Source: Micromonospora sp. M71_S20 (GTDB taxonomy: Bacteria > Actinomycetota > Actinomycetes > Mycobacteriales > Micromonosporaceae). Taken from it: a DNA stretch of 64,000 bases. Numbering within the stretch: the stretch's first letter is position 1; each line of letters opens with the position of its first letter. The translations under genes and the position numbers were made by a program. Below, piece after piece: positions 26,952 to 37,099 of the stretch. A model generated the notes under the pieces. It did not search any database. It was not told the DNA's origin and saw nothing but the letters and a program-made list of their open reading frames with translations. The stretch covers positions 250,501 through 314,500 of the forward strand of contig NZ_RCCV01000002.1 of assembly GCF_003664255.1 (NCBI RefSeq). The letters run 5' to 3'.

Positions 26952-29900
26952 CTACTCGGTCGGCGGCAGCGGGGACGTGCGGCTCTTCGGCAGCCGCAGC
27001 ACCTCGAACTGGTCGGTGCCGTCCACCAGCGCGCCCGACGGCTTCGGCCGGGACGCCGGGGCGTCGGCGGCCTCCGCGCCGGCGGTGGACGGGACACCCG
27101 TGGCGGGCACCGGGACCGGCTCGGCGGCGGGCGCCCCGCCGTCGTCGCCGGCCGGGTCGCCGTCGCCCGTGCCGGTGGCCGGGGCCATCCCGCCGGAGCG
27201 GCGGGCCCGCCGGGAACGGAACGACTCCTTGGTGTTCTCCGCCATGGCGTAGAGCGTCGGCACCAGGATCAGGGTGAGCAGCGTCGAGCTGAGCAACCCG
27301 CCGATCACCACGATCGCCAGCGGCTTGGAGATGAAGCCACCCTCCCCCGTGAGGCCGAGCGCCATCGGCAGCAGCGCGAAGATGGTGGCGACCGCGGTCA
27401 TCAGGATCGGTCGCAGCCGGCGCCGGCCGCCCTCGACCACCGCCTCCTGGACCCCCATGCCCTGCGCCCGGTACTGGTTGACCAGGTCCAGCAGCACGAT
27501 CGCGTTTGTCACCACGATGCCGACCAGCATGAGCACGCCGATCAGCGCCGGCACGCCCAGCGGGGTACCGGTGGCGAGCAGCAGGCCGATCGCGCCGGTC
27601 GCCGCGAACGGGATGGAGATCAGCAGGATCAGCGCCTGGACCAGGCTCCGGAACGTCGCCACCATGATCAGGAAGACGAGCGCGATGGCGGCGAGCACGG
27701 CCAGGCCCAGGTCGGCGAAGGCCTCCTCCTGGTCGGCGCTGACGCCGCCGATGGCGAAGGTCGCCCCCGGCACGTCGATCCCGTCCAGCTTCTTCTGCAG
27801 CTCCTGCGTGATGGCGCCGAGGTTCGAGCCGGTGGCCGTACCGGTGACGGAGACGCTGCGCTCGCCGTCGATCCGGCTCACCTGCTGCGGGCCCTCGGTC
27901 TGGGTGACGTCGGCGATGTCGTCGAGCTTCACCGGCCCGACCGGCATTGCGCGCAGCTCCTCCACCGTGGTCGGCGGCTTGCCCGCGAACCGCAGCACCA
28001 CGTCCCGCTGCCCGTCGTCGAGCGTGACCTGCCCCAGGGGCGAGCCCCGGAAGGCCTGGGCCACCACCTGGCCGACGGCGGCCTCGGTGAGCCCGACCCG
28101 ACCGGCGGCGACCCGGTCGACCGTGACGTCGACGCGCGGCACCCGCGTGGCGAGGCTGGTGGAGACGTCCTCGACGCCCGCCAGCCCGGCCATCGCCGAC
28201 CGGACCTCCTCGGCGGCCCGGGTCAGCGCCTCCGGGTCGGCGCCCTGGACGACCACCTCGATCTGGTTGGCCGCCGCCCCGCCCTGACCGGCGCCGAAGC
28301 TGACCTCACCGACGGCCGGGCCCAGCGCGTCGAACTCCCGGCGCAGCTTCTCCCGCATCTGCTGGGCGTCGGTGCCGTCGCCGAGCGCCAGCGACCAGTT
28401 GGCGACGTTGTTGCCGCCGCCGCCGAACGGGTTGTCCCCGCCGCCGGCCGTGACCTGGTACGTCTCGACGTCCTCGGTGCGCTCCAGCACCGCCTCGATC
28501 TGCTTGGCCGCCGCGTCGGTGCCCACCAGGCCGGTGCCCGCCGGCAGTTCCTGGGTGATGCTCAGGGTGTCCTGGCCGGAGTCGTCGATGAAGTTGGTCT
28601 CCAGTTGCCGGGACAGGCCGAAGGTGCCGAACAGCACGAGCACGCCCAGCCCCAGCGTGATCCACCGGGTGGCCCGCTTGCGGGTGGCGAACCCGATCAC
28701 CGGCAGGTACGCCCGCTGCAACGGGTTACGCAGCTCCTTCTCCTCGGCGGCCCGGCGCACCGCGGCGTCGTCCGCCGTGCCACTCGGAGGCTTCAGGAAC
28801 CAGTACGCGAGCACCGGGATGACGGTCAGCGAGACCAGCAGCGAGGCGAGCAGGGCCACCGTGACGGTGATCGCGAACGGCGCGAAGAGCTGCCCGACGA
28901 AGCCGCCCACCAGCGCGATCGGCGCGAAGACGGCGACCGTGGTGAGGGTGGACGCGGTCACCGCGCCGGACACCTCGCGGACGGCGGCGAGGATCGCCTG
29001 CCGCTTCGGTTCGCCGTACTCCAGGTGTCTCTTGATGTTCTCCAGCACGACGATCGAGTCGTCGACCACCCGGCCGACCGCGATGGTGAGCGCGCCGAGG
29101 GTGAGCAGGTTGAGCGAGTAGTCGCCGATCCAGAGGGCGATCAGGGCGACCACCACCGAGAGCGGGATGGAGACCGCGGTGACCACGGTGGAGCGGACCG
29201 ACAGCAGGAAGACCAGGATGACCACGACGGCCATCACCAGGCCCAGCAGGCCCTCGGTGGTCAGGCTCTCGATCGACTTCTCGACGAAGGGCGCCTGGTC
29301 GAAGACGACGGTCAGCTCGGCGCCGGACGCCTCCCGCAGCTCGGCGAGCCGGTCCCGGATCTCGTGGGAGATCTCCACCGCGTTGCCGTCCGGGGAGGCG
29401 GTGACCGCGATGCCCAGGCTGTCCTTGCCGTTGGTGCGGGTGATCGCGGTGGCCGGGGCGAGCTGCTGCTCGACGGTGGCCACGTCGCCGAGGCGGACCG
29501 GGGCCGCCCGGCCCGTCGCCGGCGCGACCACGACGCCCCGCAGGTCGTCCAGCGTGGCGAGCCGGGTACCGACCTGCACCGGGAGCGCGCGGGTGCCGTC
29601 GGTCACGGCACCGGCCGGCACCGTCACGCCGTTGGTCTTCAACGCCGCGCCGAGCGCGGTCGGTTGGAGCTTCGCCGCCGCCAGCTTGGCCGGGTCCGGG
29701 GTGACCACGACGACGTCGTCGCGGGCGCCGGTCAGGTCGACCGTCCGCACCCCCTCGATCGCCTCCAGCTCGGGCACCACCGTGGCGCGCAGCTTCTCCG
29801 CGAGGACGCGCTGGTCGTCGCCGCCGGAGGCGGCGAGCACCACCGCGGGCAGGTCGTCGGTGCTGCCGGCGATGACCTGCGGGTCGACCCCCTCGGGCAG

Positions 29901-30257
29901 CTGGGCGTCGATCCGGTTGAGCGCGGTCTGCATCTTGTTGACCACGTCGTCCAGGTCGGTGCCGAACTCGTACTGGACCTGGACGGTCGTGGAGCCCTCG
30001 CGGGAGGTCGAGGTGACCTGGTCCAGCCCCGGGATGCCCTGGAGGGCGTTCTCGATCGGCTCGGTGACCTGCGACTCGACGACCTCGGGCCCGGCGCCGG
30101 GGTAGACCGCCACGATGAAGGCCGCCGGGAACTCCAGCGACGGCAGGAGCTGCTGCTTCAGTGACGGTACGGCGAACGCCCCGAACAGCGTGGTCACCAC
30201 CGCGATGAGGGCGATCAGCCCTCGGTTGGCGAGGCTGAATCTGGCGAGCAGCGACAT
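26952..30257 (-). CDS. RND-family efflux pump (AcrB/SwrC-like)
   Basis: A 1101-residue inner-membrane proton antiporter. Helix 1 is followed by a large extracytoplasmic loop starting SLKQQLLPSLEFPAAFIVAV. The proton-relay aspartates are in TM4, VGRVVDDSIVVLENIKRH. A second large loop lies around residues 560-830, and the last helices end near residue 1035. A 65-residue Pro/Ala-rich tail closes the protein. The closest textbook relative is SwrC/YerP of Gram-positives. No membrane-fusion or outer-membrane partner is nearby, as expected for a monoderm pump. The start MSLLARFSLANRGLIALIAV is family-typical. It interrupts the thr operon. Confidence 0.92.
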   Translation of the reverse strand: MSLLARFSLANRGLIALIAVVTTLFGAFAVPSLKQQLLPSLEFPAAFIVAVYPGAGPEVVESQVTEPIENALQGIPGLDQVTSTSREGSTTVQVQYEFGTDLDDVVNKMQTALNRIDAQLPEGVDPQVIAGSTDDLPAVVLAASGGDDQRVLAEKLRATVVPELEAIEGVRTVDLTGARDDVVVVTPDPAKLAAAKLQPTALGAALKTNGVTVPAGAVTDGTRALPVQVGTRLATLDDLRGVVVAPATGRAAPVRLGDVATVEQQLAPATAITRTNGKDSLGIAVTASPDGNAVEISHEIRDRLAELREASGAELTVVFDQAPFVEKSIESLTTEGLLGLVMAVVVILVFLLSVRSTVVTAVSIPLSVVVALIALWIGDYSLNLLTLGALTIAVGRVVDDSIVVLENIKRHLEYGEPKRQAILAAVREVSGAVTASTLTTVAVFAPIALVGGFVGQLFAPFAITVTVALLASLLVSLTVIPVLAYWFLKPPSGTADDAAVRRAAEEKELRNPLQRAYLPVIGFATRKRATRWITLGLGVLVLFGTFGLSRQLETNFIDDSGQDTLSITQELPAGTGLVGTDAAAKQIEAVLERTEDVETYQVTAGGGDNPFGGGGNNVANWSLALGDGTDAQQMREKLRREFDALGPAVGEVSFGAGQGGAAANQIEVVVQGADPEALTRAAEEVRSAMAGLAGVEDVSTSLATRVPRVDVTVDRVAAGRVGLTEAAVGQVVAQAFRGSPLGQVTLDDGQRDVVLRFAGKPPTTVEELRAMPVGPVKLDDIADVTQTEGPQQVSRIDGERSVSVTGTATGSNLGAITQELQKKLDGIDVPGATFAIGGVSADQEEAFADLGLAVLAAIALVFLIMVATFRSLVQALILLISIPFAATGAIGLLLATGTPLGVPALIGVLMLVGIVVTNAIVLLDLVNQYRAQGMGVQEAVVEGGRRRLRPILMTAVATIFALLPMALGLTGEGGFISKPLAIVVIGGLLSSTLLTLILVPTLYAMAENTKESFRSRRARRSGGMAPATGTGDGDPAGDDGGAPAAEPVPVPATGVPSTAGAEAADAPASRPKPSGALVDGTDQFEVLRLPKSRTSPLPPTE

Positions 30258-30421
30258 CGGCGTGACTCACTCCTGGAAAAGGCGATTGGCGGGGGTACGG
30301 ATTCTCCCCCACCCGGCCGGACCGGCCCCGGTCGGCCCCGCCCCAGTCCGATGCACAGGACTCGCCTACGCCGCGCCGGTTTCCTCCCGTCGACCTCGGC
30401 CAGCGCCGATCCGTTGGCGGC

Positions 30422-31471
30422 TCAGGCGAGGTCGAGGCAGCGGGCGGCGGCCAGGGGGTCGTTGGCGATGGTGGTGGGCACGGGCGCGGTGGAGATGGCC
30501 CACTCCGGGTCCTTCAGGCCGTGGCCGGTGACCGTGCAGACCACCGTCGAGCCGGCCGGGACCCGACCGGCGGCGGCCTGCTGGAGCAGCCCGGCCACGC
30601 TGGCCGCGCTGCCCAGCTCGACGAAGACCCCGACCTCGCGGGCCAGCAGCCGGTACGCGGCCAGGATCTCCCGGTCGGTGACGGCGGCGATCAGCCCGCC
30701 CGAGGAGTCCCGGGCGTCGAGCGCCCTCGTCCAGCTCGCCGGGTTGCCGATCCGGATGGCGGTGGCGATCGTGGACGGCTCGCGGACCACCTGCCCGGTG
30801 ACGATCGGGGCGGCGCCGGCCGCCTGGAAGCCGTACATCTTCGGGGCCCGGGTGGCGTTGCCGTCCCGCTGCTCCTCCGAGTAGCCCATCCAGTAGGCGG
30901 AGACGTTGCCGGCGTTGCCGACCGGCAGGCAGTGGATGTCGGGGGCGTCGCCCAACGCCTCGACGATCTCGAACGCGGCCGTCTTCTGACCGTGCAGCCG
31001 GTCGATGTTGACCGAGTTGACCAGGGCGACCGGGTAGTCCTGGGCGAGCTTGGCGGCCAGCGACAGGCAGTCGTCGAAGTTGCCGGTGACCTGGAGCAGC
31101 CTCGCCCCGTGCACGAGCGCCTGGGCCAGCTTGCCCAGCGCGATCTTGCCCTGCGGCACGAGCACCGCGCAGGTCAGGCCGGCGCGGGCCGCGTACGCCG
31201 CCGCGGAGGCGCTGGTGTTGCCGGTGGAGGCGCAGATGATCGCCTTGTTGCCGGCCTCGACCGCCTTGGAGACCGCGAGCGTCATGCCCCGGTCCTTGAA
31301 CGAGCCGGTCGGGTTGGCGCCCTCCACCTTCAGGTACACGTCGCAGCCGAGCCGGGCGGAGAGCACCGGCGCGGGCAGCAGCGGGGTGTTCCCCTCGTGC
31401 AGGGTCACGACCGGGGTGGCGTCGGTGACCGGCAGCCGGTCCCGGTACGCGTCGATCAGACCCCGCCACAT
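30422..31471 (-). CDS. thrC: Threonine synthase
   Basis: PLP enzyme that converts O-phosphohomoserine to threonine, the last step of the pathway. The PLP lysine is in [18 protein letters not shown] and the phosphate-binding loop in [14 protein letters not shown]. The ATG at 31471 gives 349 residues, matching class II short threonine synthases of actinobacteria; it is preceded by GGCGAGGGAGAACGAC. Upstream in-frame codons were rejected as Arg-rich noise. It lies 241 nt after hom, so a separate promoter is possible. Confidence 0.96.
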   Translation of the reverse strand: MWRGLIDAYRDRLPVTDATPVVTLHEGNTPLLPAPVLSARLGCDVYLKVEGANPTGSFKDRGMTLAVSKAVEAGNKAIICASTGNTSASAAAYAARAGLTCAVLVPQGKIALGKLAQALVHGARLLQVTGNFDDCLSLAAKLAQDYPVALVNSVNIDRLHGQKTAAFEIVEALGDAPDIHCLPVGNAGNVSAYWMGYSEEQRDGNATRAPKMYGFQAAGAAPIVTGQVVREPSTIATAIRIGNPASWTRALDARDSSGGLIAAVTDREILAAYRLLAREVGVFVELGSAASVAGLLQQAAAGRVPAGSTVVCTVTGHGLKDPEWAISTAPVPTTIANDPLAAARCLDLA

Positions 31472-31611
31472 GTCGTTCTCCCTCGCCTCTACCGCCCCGC
31501 CGAGTCGGGTACGCCTCCAGCCTGGACCAGTCTCGCCGCGTGCCCGCCGGCGCACCCGCAGTTAACCATCAGGCGAGACGCGGAGGCGTCCGCCCCGCCG
31601 GGGCCGCACCA

Positions 31612-31666
31612 CGGCCCCGGCACCGCCCGGCGCGTGCCGCGCAGCGGCCCCGGCACCGCCCGGCGC
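31612..31666. repeat. 22-bp direct repeat in the hom-thrC gap
   Basis: The same 22-base sequence, beginning CGGCCCCGGCACC, occurs at 31612-31633 and at 31645-31666, a 33-bp period. It lies in the non-coding space between the hom stop and the thrC start. Confidence 0.8.
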
Positions 31667-31712
31667 CCGACGCCGGCGGTCGAGGGCCGACCCGCTCCCG
31701 CGAGCGGACCGC

Positions 31713-33038
31713 TCAGAGCCCGCCCTCGACCCGCAGCACGCTCGCCACCGAGCGGACGATGTCCAGCCCACGCAGCTCCCGCACGGTGGCGGCGAGCGCC
31801 GCGTCCGGCGCCACGTGGGTGACGATGACCAGGTCGGCGTCCTCGCCGCGGCCCGCCGCGCCGCCGCCCGCCGGGCCCTGCCGCACGGTGGCGATCGACA
31901 CGTCGTGCCGGGCGAACACCCCGGCCACCGCCGCCAGCACACCCGGCCGGTCGGCCACGTCGAGGCTGATGTGGTAGCGGGTCAGCGCCTCCCCCATCGG
32001 CCGCACCGGCAGGTCGGCGTACGCGCTCTCGCTGGCCGACCGCACGCCGGCGAGCCGGTTGCGGGAGACCGCCACCACGTCGCCCAGCACCGCGCTGGCG
32101 GTGGGCGCGCCGCCCGCGCCCCGACCGTAGAACATCAGCGGCCCGGCCGCCTGGGCCTCGACGAAGACCGCGTTGAACGCGTCGCCGACGCTGGCCAGCG
32201 GGTGGCCCAGCGGGATCATCGCCGGGTGCACCCGCACGCTGACCGTCTCCCGGCCGGCGGCGTCGGCGCCCCGGGCGGCGATGCAGAGCAGCTTGATGGT
32301 GCACCCCATCGCCTTGGCGCTGGCCACGTCGGCGGCGGTGACCTCGGTGATGCCCTCCCGGTGCACGTCGGCCGCGCCGACCCGGGTGTGGAACGCCAGC
32401 GAGGCGAGGATGGCCGCCTTGGCCGCCGCGTCGAAGCCCTCCACGTCGGCGGTGGGGTCGGCCTCGGCGTAGCCCAGCTCGGTGGCCTCCTCCAGCGCCT
32501 CCGCGAAGCCGGCGCCGGTGGCGTCCATGGCGGAGAGGATGAAGTTGGTGGTGCCGTTGACGATGCCGGTGACCCGGTTGATCCGGTCGCCGTGCAGCGA
32601 CTCGCGCAGCGGACGCAGCAGCGGGATCGCCCCCGCCACGGACGCCTCGTAGTAGAGGTCGCCGCCGCCCTCGGCCGCCGCGTCGTGCAGGGCGGCGCCG
32701 TCCTCGGCGAGCAGCGCCTTGTTGGCCGTGACCACGCTCTTGCCGGCCCGCAGCGCCTCCACCAGCCAGCCCCGCGCCGGCTCGATGCCGCCGACCACCT
32801 CGACGACCACGTCCACGTCGTCGCGCTTGATCAGGCCGAGCGCGTCGGTGGTGAACAGGGTCGGGTCGACGGGCAGGTCGCCCCGGTCGCGGCCGAGACG
32901 GCGTACGGCGATGCCGGCGATCTCCAGCGGGGCGCCGATCCGGGCGGCGAGGTCGGCCGCCTGCTCGTGCAGCAGCCGGACCACCTCGCTACCGACCGTG
33001 CCGCAGCCGAGCAGTGCCAGGCGCACAGGTGACGTCAT
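31713..33038 (-). CDS. hom: Homoserine dehydrogenase
   Basis: NAD(P)-dependent reductase that converts aspartate semialdehyde to homoserine, the branch point towards threonine and methionine. The dinucleotide loop is LLGCGTVGSEVVRLL and the catalytic region includes DPTADVEGFDAAAKAAIL. A C-terminal ACT domain (LDVADRPGVLAAVAGVFARH) should give feedback control by threonine. Length is 441. The ATG overlaps the lysA stop by four bases (33035-33038), so lysA and hom are translationally coupled. Confidence 0.97.
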   Translation of the reverse strand: MTSPVRLALLGCGTVGSEVVRLLHEQAADLAARIGAPLEIAGIAVRRLGRDRGDLPVDPTLFTTDALGLIKRDDVDVVVEVVGGIEPARGWLVEALRAGKSVVTANKALLAEDGAALHDAAAEGGGDLYYEASVAGAIPLLRPLRESLHGDRINRVTGIVNGTTNFILSAMDATGAGFAEALEEATELGYAEADPTADVEGFDAAAKAAILASLAFHTRVGAADVHREGITEVTAADVASAKAMGCTIKLLCIAARGADAAGRETVSVRVHPAMIPLGHPLASVGDAFNAVFVEAQAAGPLMFYGRGAGGAPTASAVLGDVVAVSRNRLAGVRSASESAYADLPVRPMGEALTRYHISLDVADRPGVLAAVAGVFARHDVSIATVRQGPAGGGAAGRGEDADLVIVTHVAPDAALAATVRELRGLDIVRSVASVLRVEGGL

Positions 33039-34420
33039 CCCACATCCAATGCCAGCAGGTCCTCTTCGGTCTCCCGCCGGACGATCAGGCGCGCCTGGCC
33101 GTCCCGCACCGCGACCACCGGGGGGCGGGGCACGTGGTTGTAGTTGCTGGCCATGCTCCGGCAGTAGGCGCCGGTGCCCGGCACCGCGACAAGATCTCCG
33201 GGCTGCACGTCGGCGGGCAGGAATTCATCCTTCACCACGATGTCCCCGGACTCACAGTGCTTTCCCACCACGCGGGCGAGCAGCGGCTCGGCGGCCGACG
33301 CCCGGGACGCCAGCGTCGCGGAGTAGGAGGCGTCGTAGAGCGCGGTACGGATGTTGTCGCTCATCCCGCCGTCGACGCTCACGTACGTCCGGATCCCGTC
33401 GACGTCCTTGACCGTGCCGACCTCGTAGAGGGTGAACACGGCCGGCCCGACGATCGCCCGGCCCGGCTCGATGGACAGGTGCGGCACCGCCAGCCGCTCG
33501 GCGGCGCACTCGGCCTCGACGATCCGGCGCAGCCGCTTCGCCAGGTCCTGCGGGGCGGCCGGGTCGTCCTGGGTCGTGTACGCGATGCCGAAGCCGCCGC
33601 CGAGGTCAAGCTCGGGCAGCTCCACCCCGCGCGCGTCGCGGATCTGCGCCTGGAGGCCGAGCACCCGGCGGGCGGAGACCTCGAAGCCGCTGGCGTCGAA
33701 GATCTGCGAACCGATGTGCGAGTGCAGGCCACGCAGCTCCAGCACGCCCTCGTCGAGCACCCGGAAGGCCGCCTCGGCCGCCGCCCCGCCCGCGAGGGAG
33801 AAGCCGAACTTCTGGTCCTCGTGCGCGGTGGCGATGAACTCGTGGGTGTGCGCCTCGACGCCGACCGTGACCCGGATCATCACCCGGGGGCGGACGCCCC
33901 GCTCGCGAGCCAGCGCGGTGAGCCGGCCGATCTCGTCGAACGAGTCGAGGATGATCCGGCCGACCCCGGCGTCCAGCGCCCGGCTCAGCTCGGTCACCGA
34001 CTTGTTGTTGCCGTGGAAGCCGATCCGCTCGGGCGGCATCCCGGCCGACAGCGCGGTGGCCAGCTCGCCCCCGGTGCACACGTCGAGGTGCAGGCCCTCC
34101 TCGGCGATCATCCGGACCACGGCGCGGCAGAGGAACGCCTTGCCGGCGTAGTAGACGTCGACGCCGTCGAAGACGGTGCGGAAGTCCCGCGCGCGCGACC
34201 GCAGGTCGTCCTCGTCGAGGACGTACACCGGGGTGCCGAACTCGGCCGCGATGTCGCGGACGCCGAGGCCGGCCACGGCGAGCACGCCGTCGCCGCCGCG
34301 CGTGACGTTGCGCGGCCACAGCTGCGGCACCAGGGCGTTGACGTCGGCCGGCGGGCGCAGCCACGCCGGCCCCCGGACGCCGATGTCACCGTGCAGCGCA
34401 CCGGCCTCGTGAGCACGCAT
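33035..34420 (-). CDS. lysA: Diaminopimelate decarboxylase
   Basis: Removes carbon dioxide from meso-diaminopimelate to give lysine. The fold III PLP lysine is in YYAGKAFLCRAVVRM; HIGSQIFDASGFE and the C-terminal E-x-G-D motif region with CESGDIVVKDEFLP are active-site parts contributed across the dimer. The 461-residue length is normal for actinobacteria. The order argS-lysA-hom-thrC is conserved in this phylum. The region before its ATG carries a repeat-like sequence (separate entry) instead of a clear Shine-Dalgarno site. Confidence 0.97.
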   Translation of the reverse strand: MRAHEAGALHGDIGVRGPAWLRPPADVNALVPQLWPRNVTRGGDGVLAVAGLGVRDIAAEFGTPVYVLDEDDLRSRARDFRTVFDGVDVYYAGKAFLCRAVVRMIAEEGLHLDVCTGGELATALSAGMPPERIGFHGNNKSVTELSRALDAGVGRIILDSFDEIGRLTALARERGVRPRVMIRVTVGVEAHTHEFIATAHEDQKFGFSLAGGAAAEAAFRVLDEGVLELRGLHSHIGSQIFDASGFEVSARRVLGLQAQIRDARGVELPELDLGGGFGIAYTTQDDPAAPQDLAKRLRRIVEAECAAERLAVPHLSIEPGRAIVGPAVFTLYEVGTVKDVDGIRTYVSVDGGMSDNIRTALYDASYSATLASRASAAEPLLARVVGKHCESGDIVVKDEFLPADVQPGDLVAVPGTGAYCRSMASNYNHVPRPPVVAVRDGQARLIVRRETEEDLLALDVG

Positions 34421-34424
34421 CTCA

Positions 34425-34483
34425 GCTGTCCCCGCTTCGCGGCTGCGGGGCTCGCAAGCTCACTCCTCGCGCTCGCACGGCGC
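34425..34483 (-). repeat. Repeat-like spacer between argS and lysA
   Basis: The minus strand reads through GCGCGAGGAGTGAGCTTGCG and on into GAGCCCCGCAGCCGCGAAGC. CCCCGC and GCGGGG pair across a short loop. From memory, closely similar text recurs between genes in Micromonospora relatives; this cannot be tested here. It contains GGAGTGAG but no site close to the lysA ATG. Confidence 0.45.
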
Positions 34484-36148
34484 TCACATCCTCTCCGGGG
34501 CCGAGACGCCCAGCAGGCGCAGGCCGTTGGCGATCACGGTGCGGGTGGCGTCGTTGAGCCAGAGCCGGGCCCGGTGCAGGTCGGTGGTCTCCTCGTCGCC
34601 GCGCGGCAGGATCCGGCACTCGTCGTAGAACCGGTGGTAGGCCCCGGACAGCTCCTCCAGGTAGCGGGCCACCCGGTGCGGGCCGCGCAGCTCCGCCGCC
34701 GTGGCGACCACGGCGGGGAACTCGGCGAGCGCCTTGAGCAGCTCGTTCTCCTTCTCGTGCCCGAGCAGCTCCGGCCGGAACGCCTCGGCGTCGCCCCGGG
34801 TCAGCCCCACCTCGGCCGCGTTGCGGCCCACGCTGGCGGTCCGGGCCGCCACGTACTGCACGTAGTAGACCGGGTTGTCGCGGGTGGCCCGGGTCCACAG
34901 CTCGACGTCGATGTCGATCGGGGAGTCGCTGGAGTAGCGGGCCAGCGCGTACCGGGAGGCGTCCACGCCGATGGCGTCGACCAGGTCCTCCAGGGTCACC
35001 ACCGTGCCGGCCCGCTTGCTCATCCGGACCGGTGCGCCGTCGCGGACCAGGTTGACCATCTGGCCGATCAGGATCTCCAGGCTGCGCTCCGGGTCGTCGC
35101 CGAAGCAGGCGGCCATCGCCTTCATCCGGCCGATGTAGCCGTGGTGGTCGGCGCCCAGCATGATCACGACCCGCTCGAAGCCGCGCTCCCGCTTGTCCAG
35201 GTAGTAGGCGCAGTCGGCGGCGAAGTAGGTCCACTCGCCGTTGGACTTGCGCAGCACCCGGTCCTTGTCGTCGCCGAAGTCGGTGGTGCGCAGCCAGGTC
35301 GCCCCGTCGGACTCGAACACCCGGCCCTGCTCGCGCAGCCGATCGAGGGCCAGGTCCAGCTCGCCCCGGTCGTGCAGGTCCTTCTCGTTGAAGTAGGTGT
35401 CGAACTCGACCCCGAAGCCGCGCAGCGAGGACTTGATCTCGGCGAACATGAGCTGCACGCCCTCGACCCGGAAGACCTCCTGGGCGGCGGCGTCGTCCAG
35501 CTCCAGCACGTCGGGGCGGACACCCCGGACGGCCTCGGCGATCTCGGTGATGTAGGCCCCGGCGTACCCGTCCTCGGGGGCGGGCTCGCCCTTCGCGGCG
35601 GCGAGCAGCGACCGGGCGAACCGGTCGATCTGGGAGCCCGCGTCGTTGAAGTAGTACTCCGTGCCGACCTCGGCGCCGGTGGCGCGCAGGAGCCGGCTCA
35701 GCGCGTCGCCGACGGCCGCCCAGCGGACGCCGCCGATGTGCACCGGGCCGGTCGGGTTCGCCGAGACGAACTCCAGGTTCATCTTCTGCCCGGCGAGCCG
35801 GTCGCTGCGCCCGTACGCCTCGCCCGCCTCGACGATCACCCGGGCGAGCTGCCCGGCGGCGGCCGCGTCGAGCCGGATGTTGAGGAAGCCCGGGCCGGCG
35901 ATCTCCACCGACTTGACCCCCGGGGCCCGGCCGAGTTGCTCGGCGAGGGCCGTGGCCAGCTCGCGCGGCGGGACGCCCACCTTCTTGCTGAGCTGGAGGG
36001 CCAGCGTGGAGGCGTAGTCGCCGTGCTCGGGGCTGCGGGGTCGCTCGACCGCCGTCCGCTCCGGCAGGGCGGAGCGGTCGAGGCCACGCTCGGTGAAGAC
36101 GGCGTGGGCTGCGGAGAGGACGACCTCGGCGAGTTCTGCGGGAGTCAC
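34484..36148 (-). CDS. argS: Arginyl-tRNA synthetase
   Basis: Class I synthetase charging tRNA-Arg. The HIGH-type motif is [13 protein letters not shown] near residue 125 and the KMSKS-type motif is RMSKRAGT near residue 375. An N-terminal Add-1 domain and C-terminal DALR anticodon-binding helix bundle ([24 protein letters not shown] region) are present. Length is 554. Its start is GTG. A tRNA-Arg gene lies 3 kb away, but that is probably coincidental. It is divergent from the DUF3105 gene across about 100 nt. Confidence 0.97.
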   Translation of the reverse strand: MTPAELAEVVLSAAHAVFTERGLDRSALPERTAVERPRSPEHGDYASTLALQLSKKVGVPPRELATALAEQLGRAPGVKSVEIAGPGFLNIRLDAAAAGQLARVIVEAGEAYGRSDRLAGQKMNLEFVSANPTGPVHIGGVRWAAVGDALSRLLRATGAEVGTEYYFNDAGSQIDRFARSLLAAAKGEPAPEDGYAGAYITEIAEAVRGVRPDVLELDDAAAQEVFRVEGVQLMFAEIKSSLRGFGVEFDTYFNEKDLHDRGELDLALDRLREQGRVFESDGATWLRTTDFGDDKDRVLRKSNGEWTYFAADCAYYLDKRERGFERVVIMLGADHHGYIGRMKAMAACFGDDPERSLEILIGQMVNLVRDGAPVRMSKRAGTVVTLEDLVDAIGVDASRYALARYSSDSPIDIDVELWTRATRDNPVYYVQYVAARTASVGRNAAEVGLTRGDAEAFRPELLGHEKENELLKALAEFPAVVATAAELRGPHRVARYLEELSGAYHRFYDECRILPRGDEETTDLHRARLWLNDATRTVIANGLRLLGVSAPERM

Positions 36149-36248
36149 CGATCCATGTTATCGGGGGTAGACTCGGCACCCGCGGCGGCGACCCAGTGTG
36201 TGAGACCGGCCCGCCGGATCCCCTGACCGACCGACCTGACGAGGCACG

Positions 36249-37091
36249 ATGAGCATCAGCACACCGGGTGGCGGCCCCGAGCGGCGCCCGAACGTGGTCA
36301 GCACCGGCAAGAAGCCGGCAGCGGGCCGGCCGGCCGCCGGCGCCAAGACCGGGTCCGGCGGCGCGAAGACCGGCTCCGGCGCCAAGACCGGGTCCGGCAA
36401 GCCGACCGGCACCCGCCCCGGCGCGGGAGGCAAGGGCCGCAAGCCCATCGCCCCGGTGAAGGTGAGCCAGGGCCGCTCCTGGGGCCCGATCGCGCTCTTC
36501 GTCGCCGTGGGTGTGCTGGCCGTGGCGATCATCGGCTACGGCGCCTGGGCGACGTTCCAGGGCGCCAAGCCCTGGGAGGACCGGGCGGACGCGATCGACG
36601 GCATCGTCAACTACCGCGAGAAGGACAAGGACCTCGTGGCCGGCGGCAACCACAAGACGGGGCCCATCACCTACACGGTGCTGCCGCCCGTGGCCGGCCC
36701 GCACAACGCCGCCTGGCAGAACTGCATGGGCGACGTCTACCCGGCCCAGATCGCCAACGAGCACGCGGTGCACAGCCTGGAGCACGGCACGGTGTGGATC
36801 ACCTACCGCCCCGACCTGCCCGCCGACCAGGTGACGAAGCTCGCCGACAAGGTGCGGGGCAAGGAGAAGCTGATGCTCAGCCCGTTCGAGGGGCTGGACA
36901 AGCCGATCTCGCTCCAGGCGTGGGGCTACCAGCTCAAGGTCGACAACGCCGACGACGGCCGGATCGACGAGTTCATCAAGACGCTGAAGGTCAACGCCTC
37001 GGTGGAGGGCCCGACCGCGCTGTGCAGCCAGGGCATCACCGCCACCGGCACCACGCCGCGTGACGACGCCCAGCAGATGCCGCAGGGCTGA
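36249..37091 (+). CDS. DUF3105 membrane-anchored protein
   Basis: A 280-residue protein in three parts. A 70-residue Gly/Lys/Ala/Pro-rich N-terminus in the cytoplasm is followed by one transmembrane helix at about residues 80-102 (PIALFVAVGVLAVAIIGYGA). An extracytoplasmic DUF3105 domain ends the protein, with the conserved histidine-rich patch EHAVHSLEHGTVWITYRPDL. Two cysteines (NCMGDVYP and LCSQG) may form a disulfide. The function is unknown; the histidines could bind metal. It begins an operon with the DUF305 gene 8 nt downstream, a pairing seen widely in actinobacteria. Confidence 0.88.
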   Translation: MSISTPGGGPERRPNVVSTGKKPAAGRPAAGAKTGSGGAKTGSGAKTGSGKPTGTRPGAGGKGRKPIAPVKVSQGRSWGPIALFVAVGVLAVAIIGYGAWATFQGAKPWEDRADAIDGIVNYREKDKDLVAGGNHKTGPITYTVLPPVAGPHNAAWQNCMGDVYPAQIANEHAVHSLEHGTVWITYRPDLPADQVTKLADKVRGKEKLMLSPFEGLDKPISLQAWGYQLKVDNADDGRIDEFIKTLKVNASVEGPTALCSQGITATGTTPRDDAQQMPQG

Positions 37092-37099
37092 GGAGAGCG

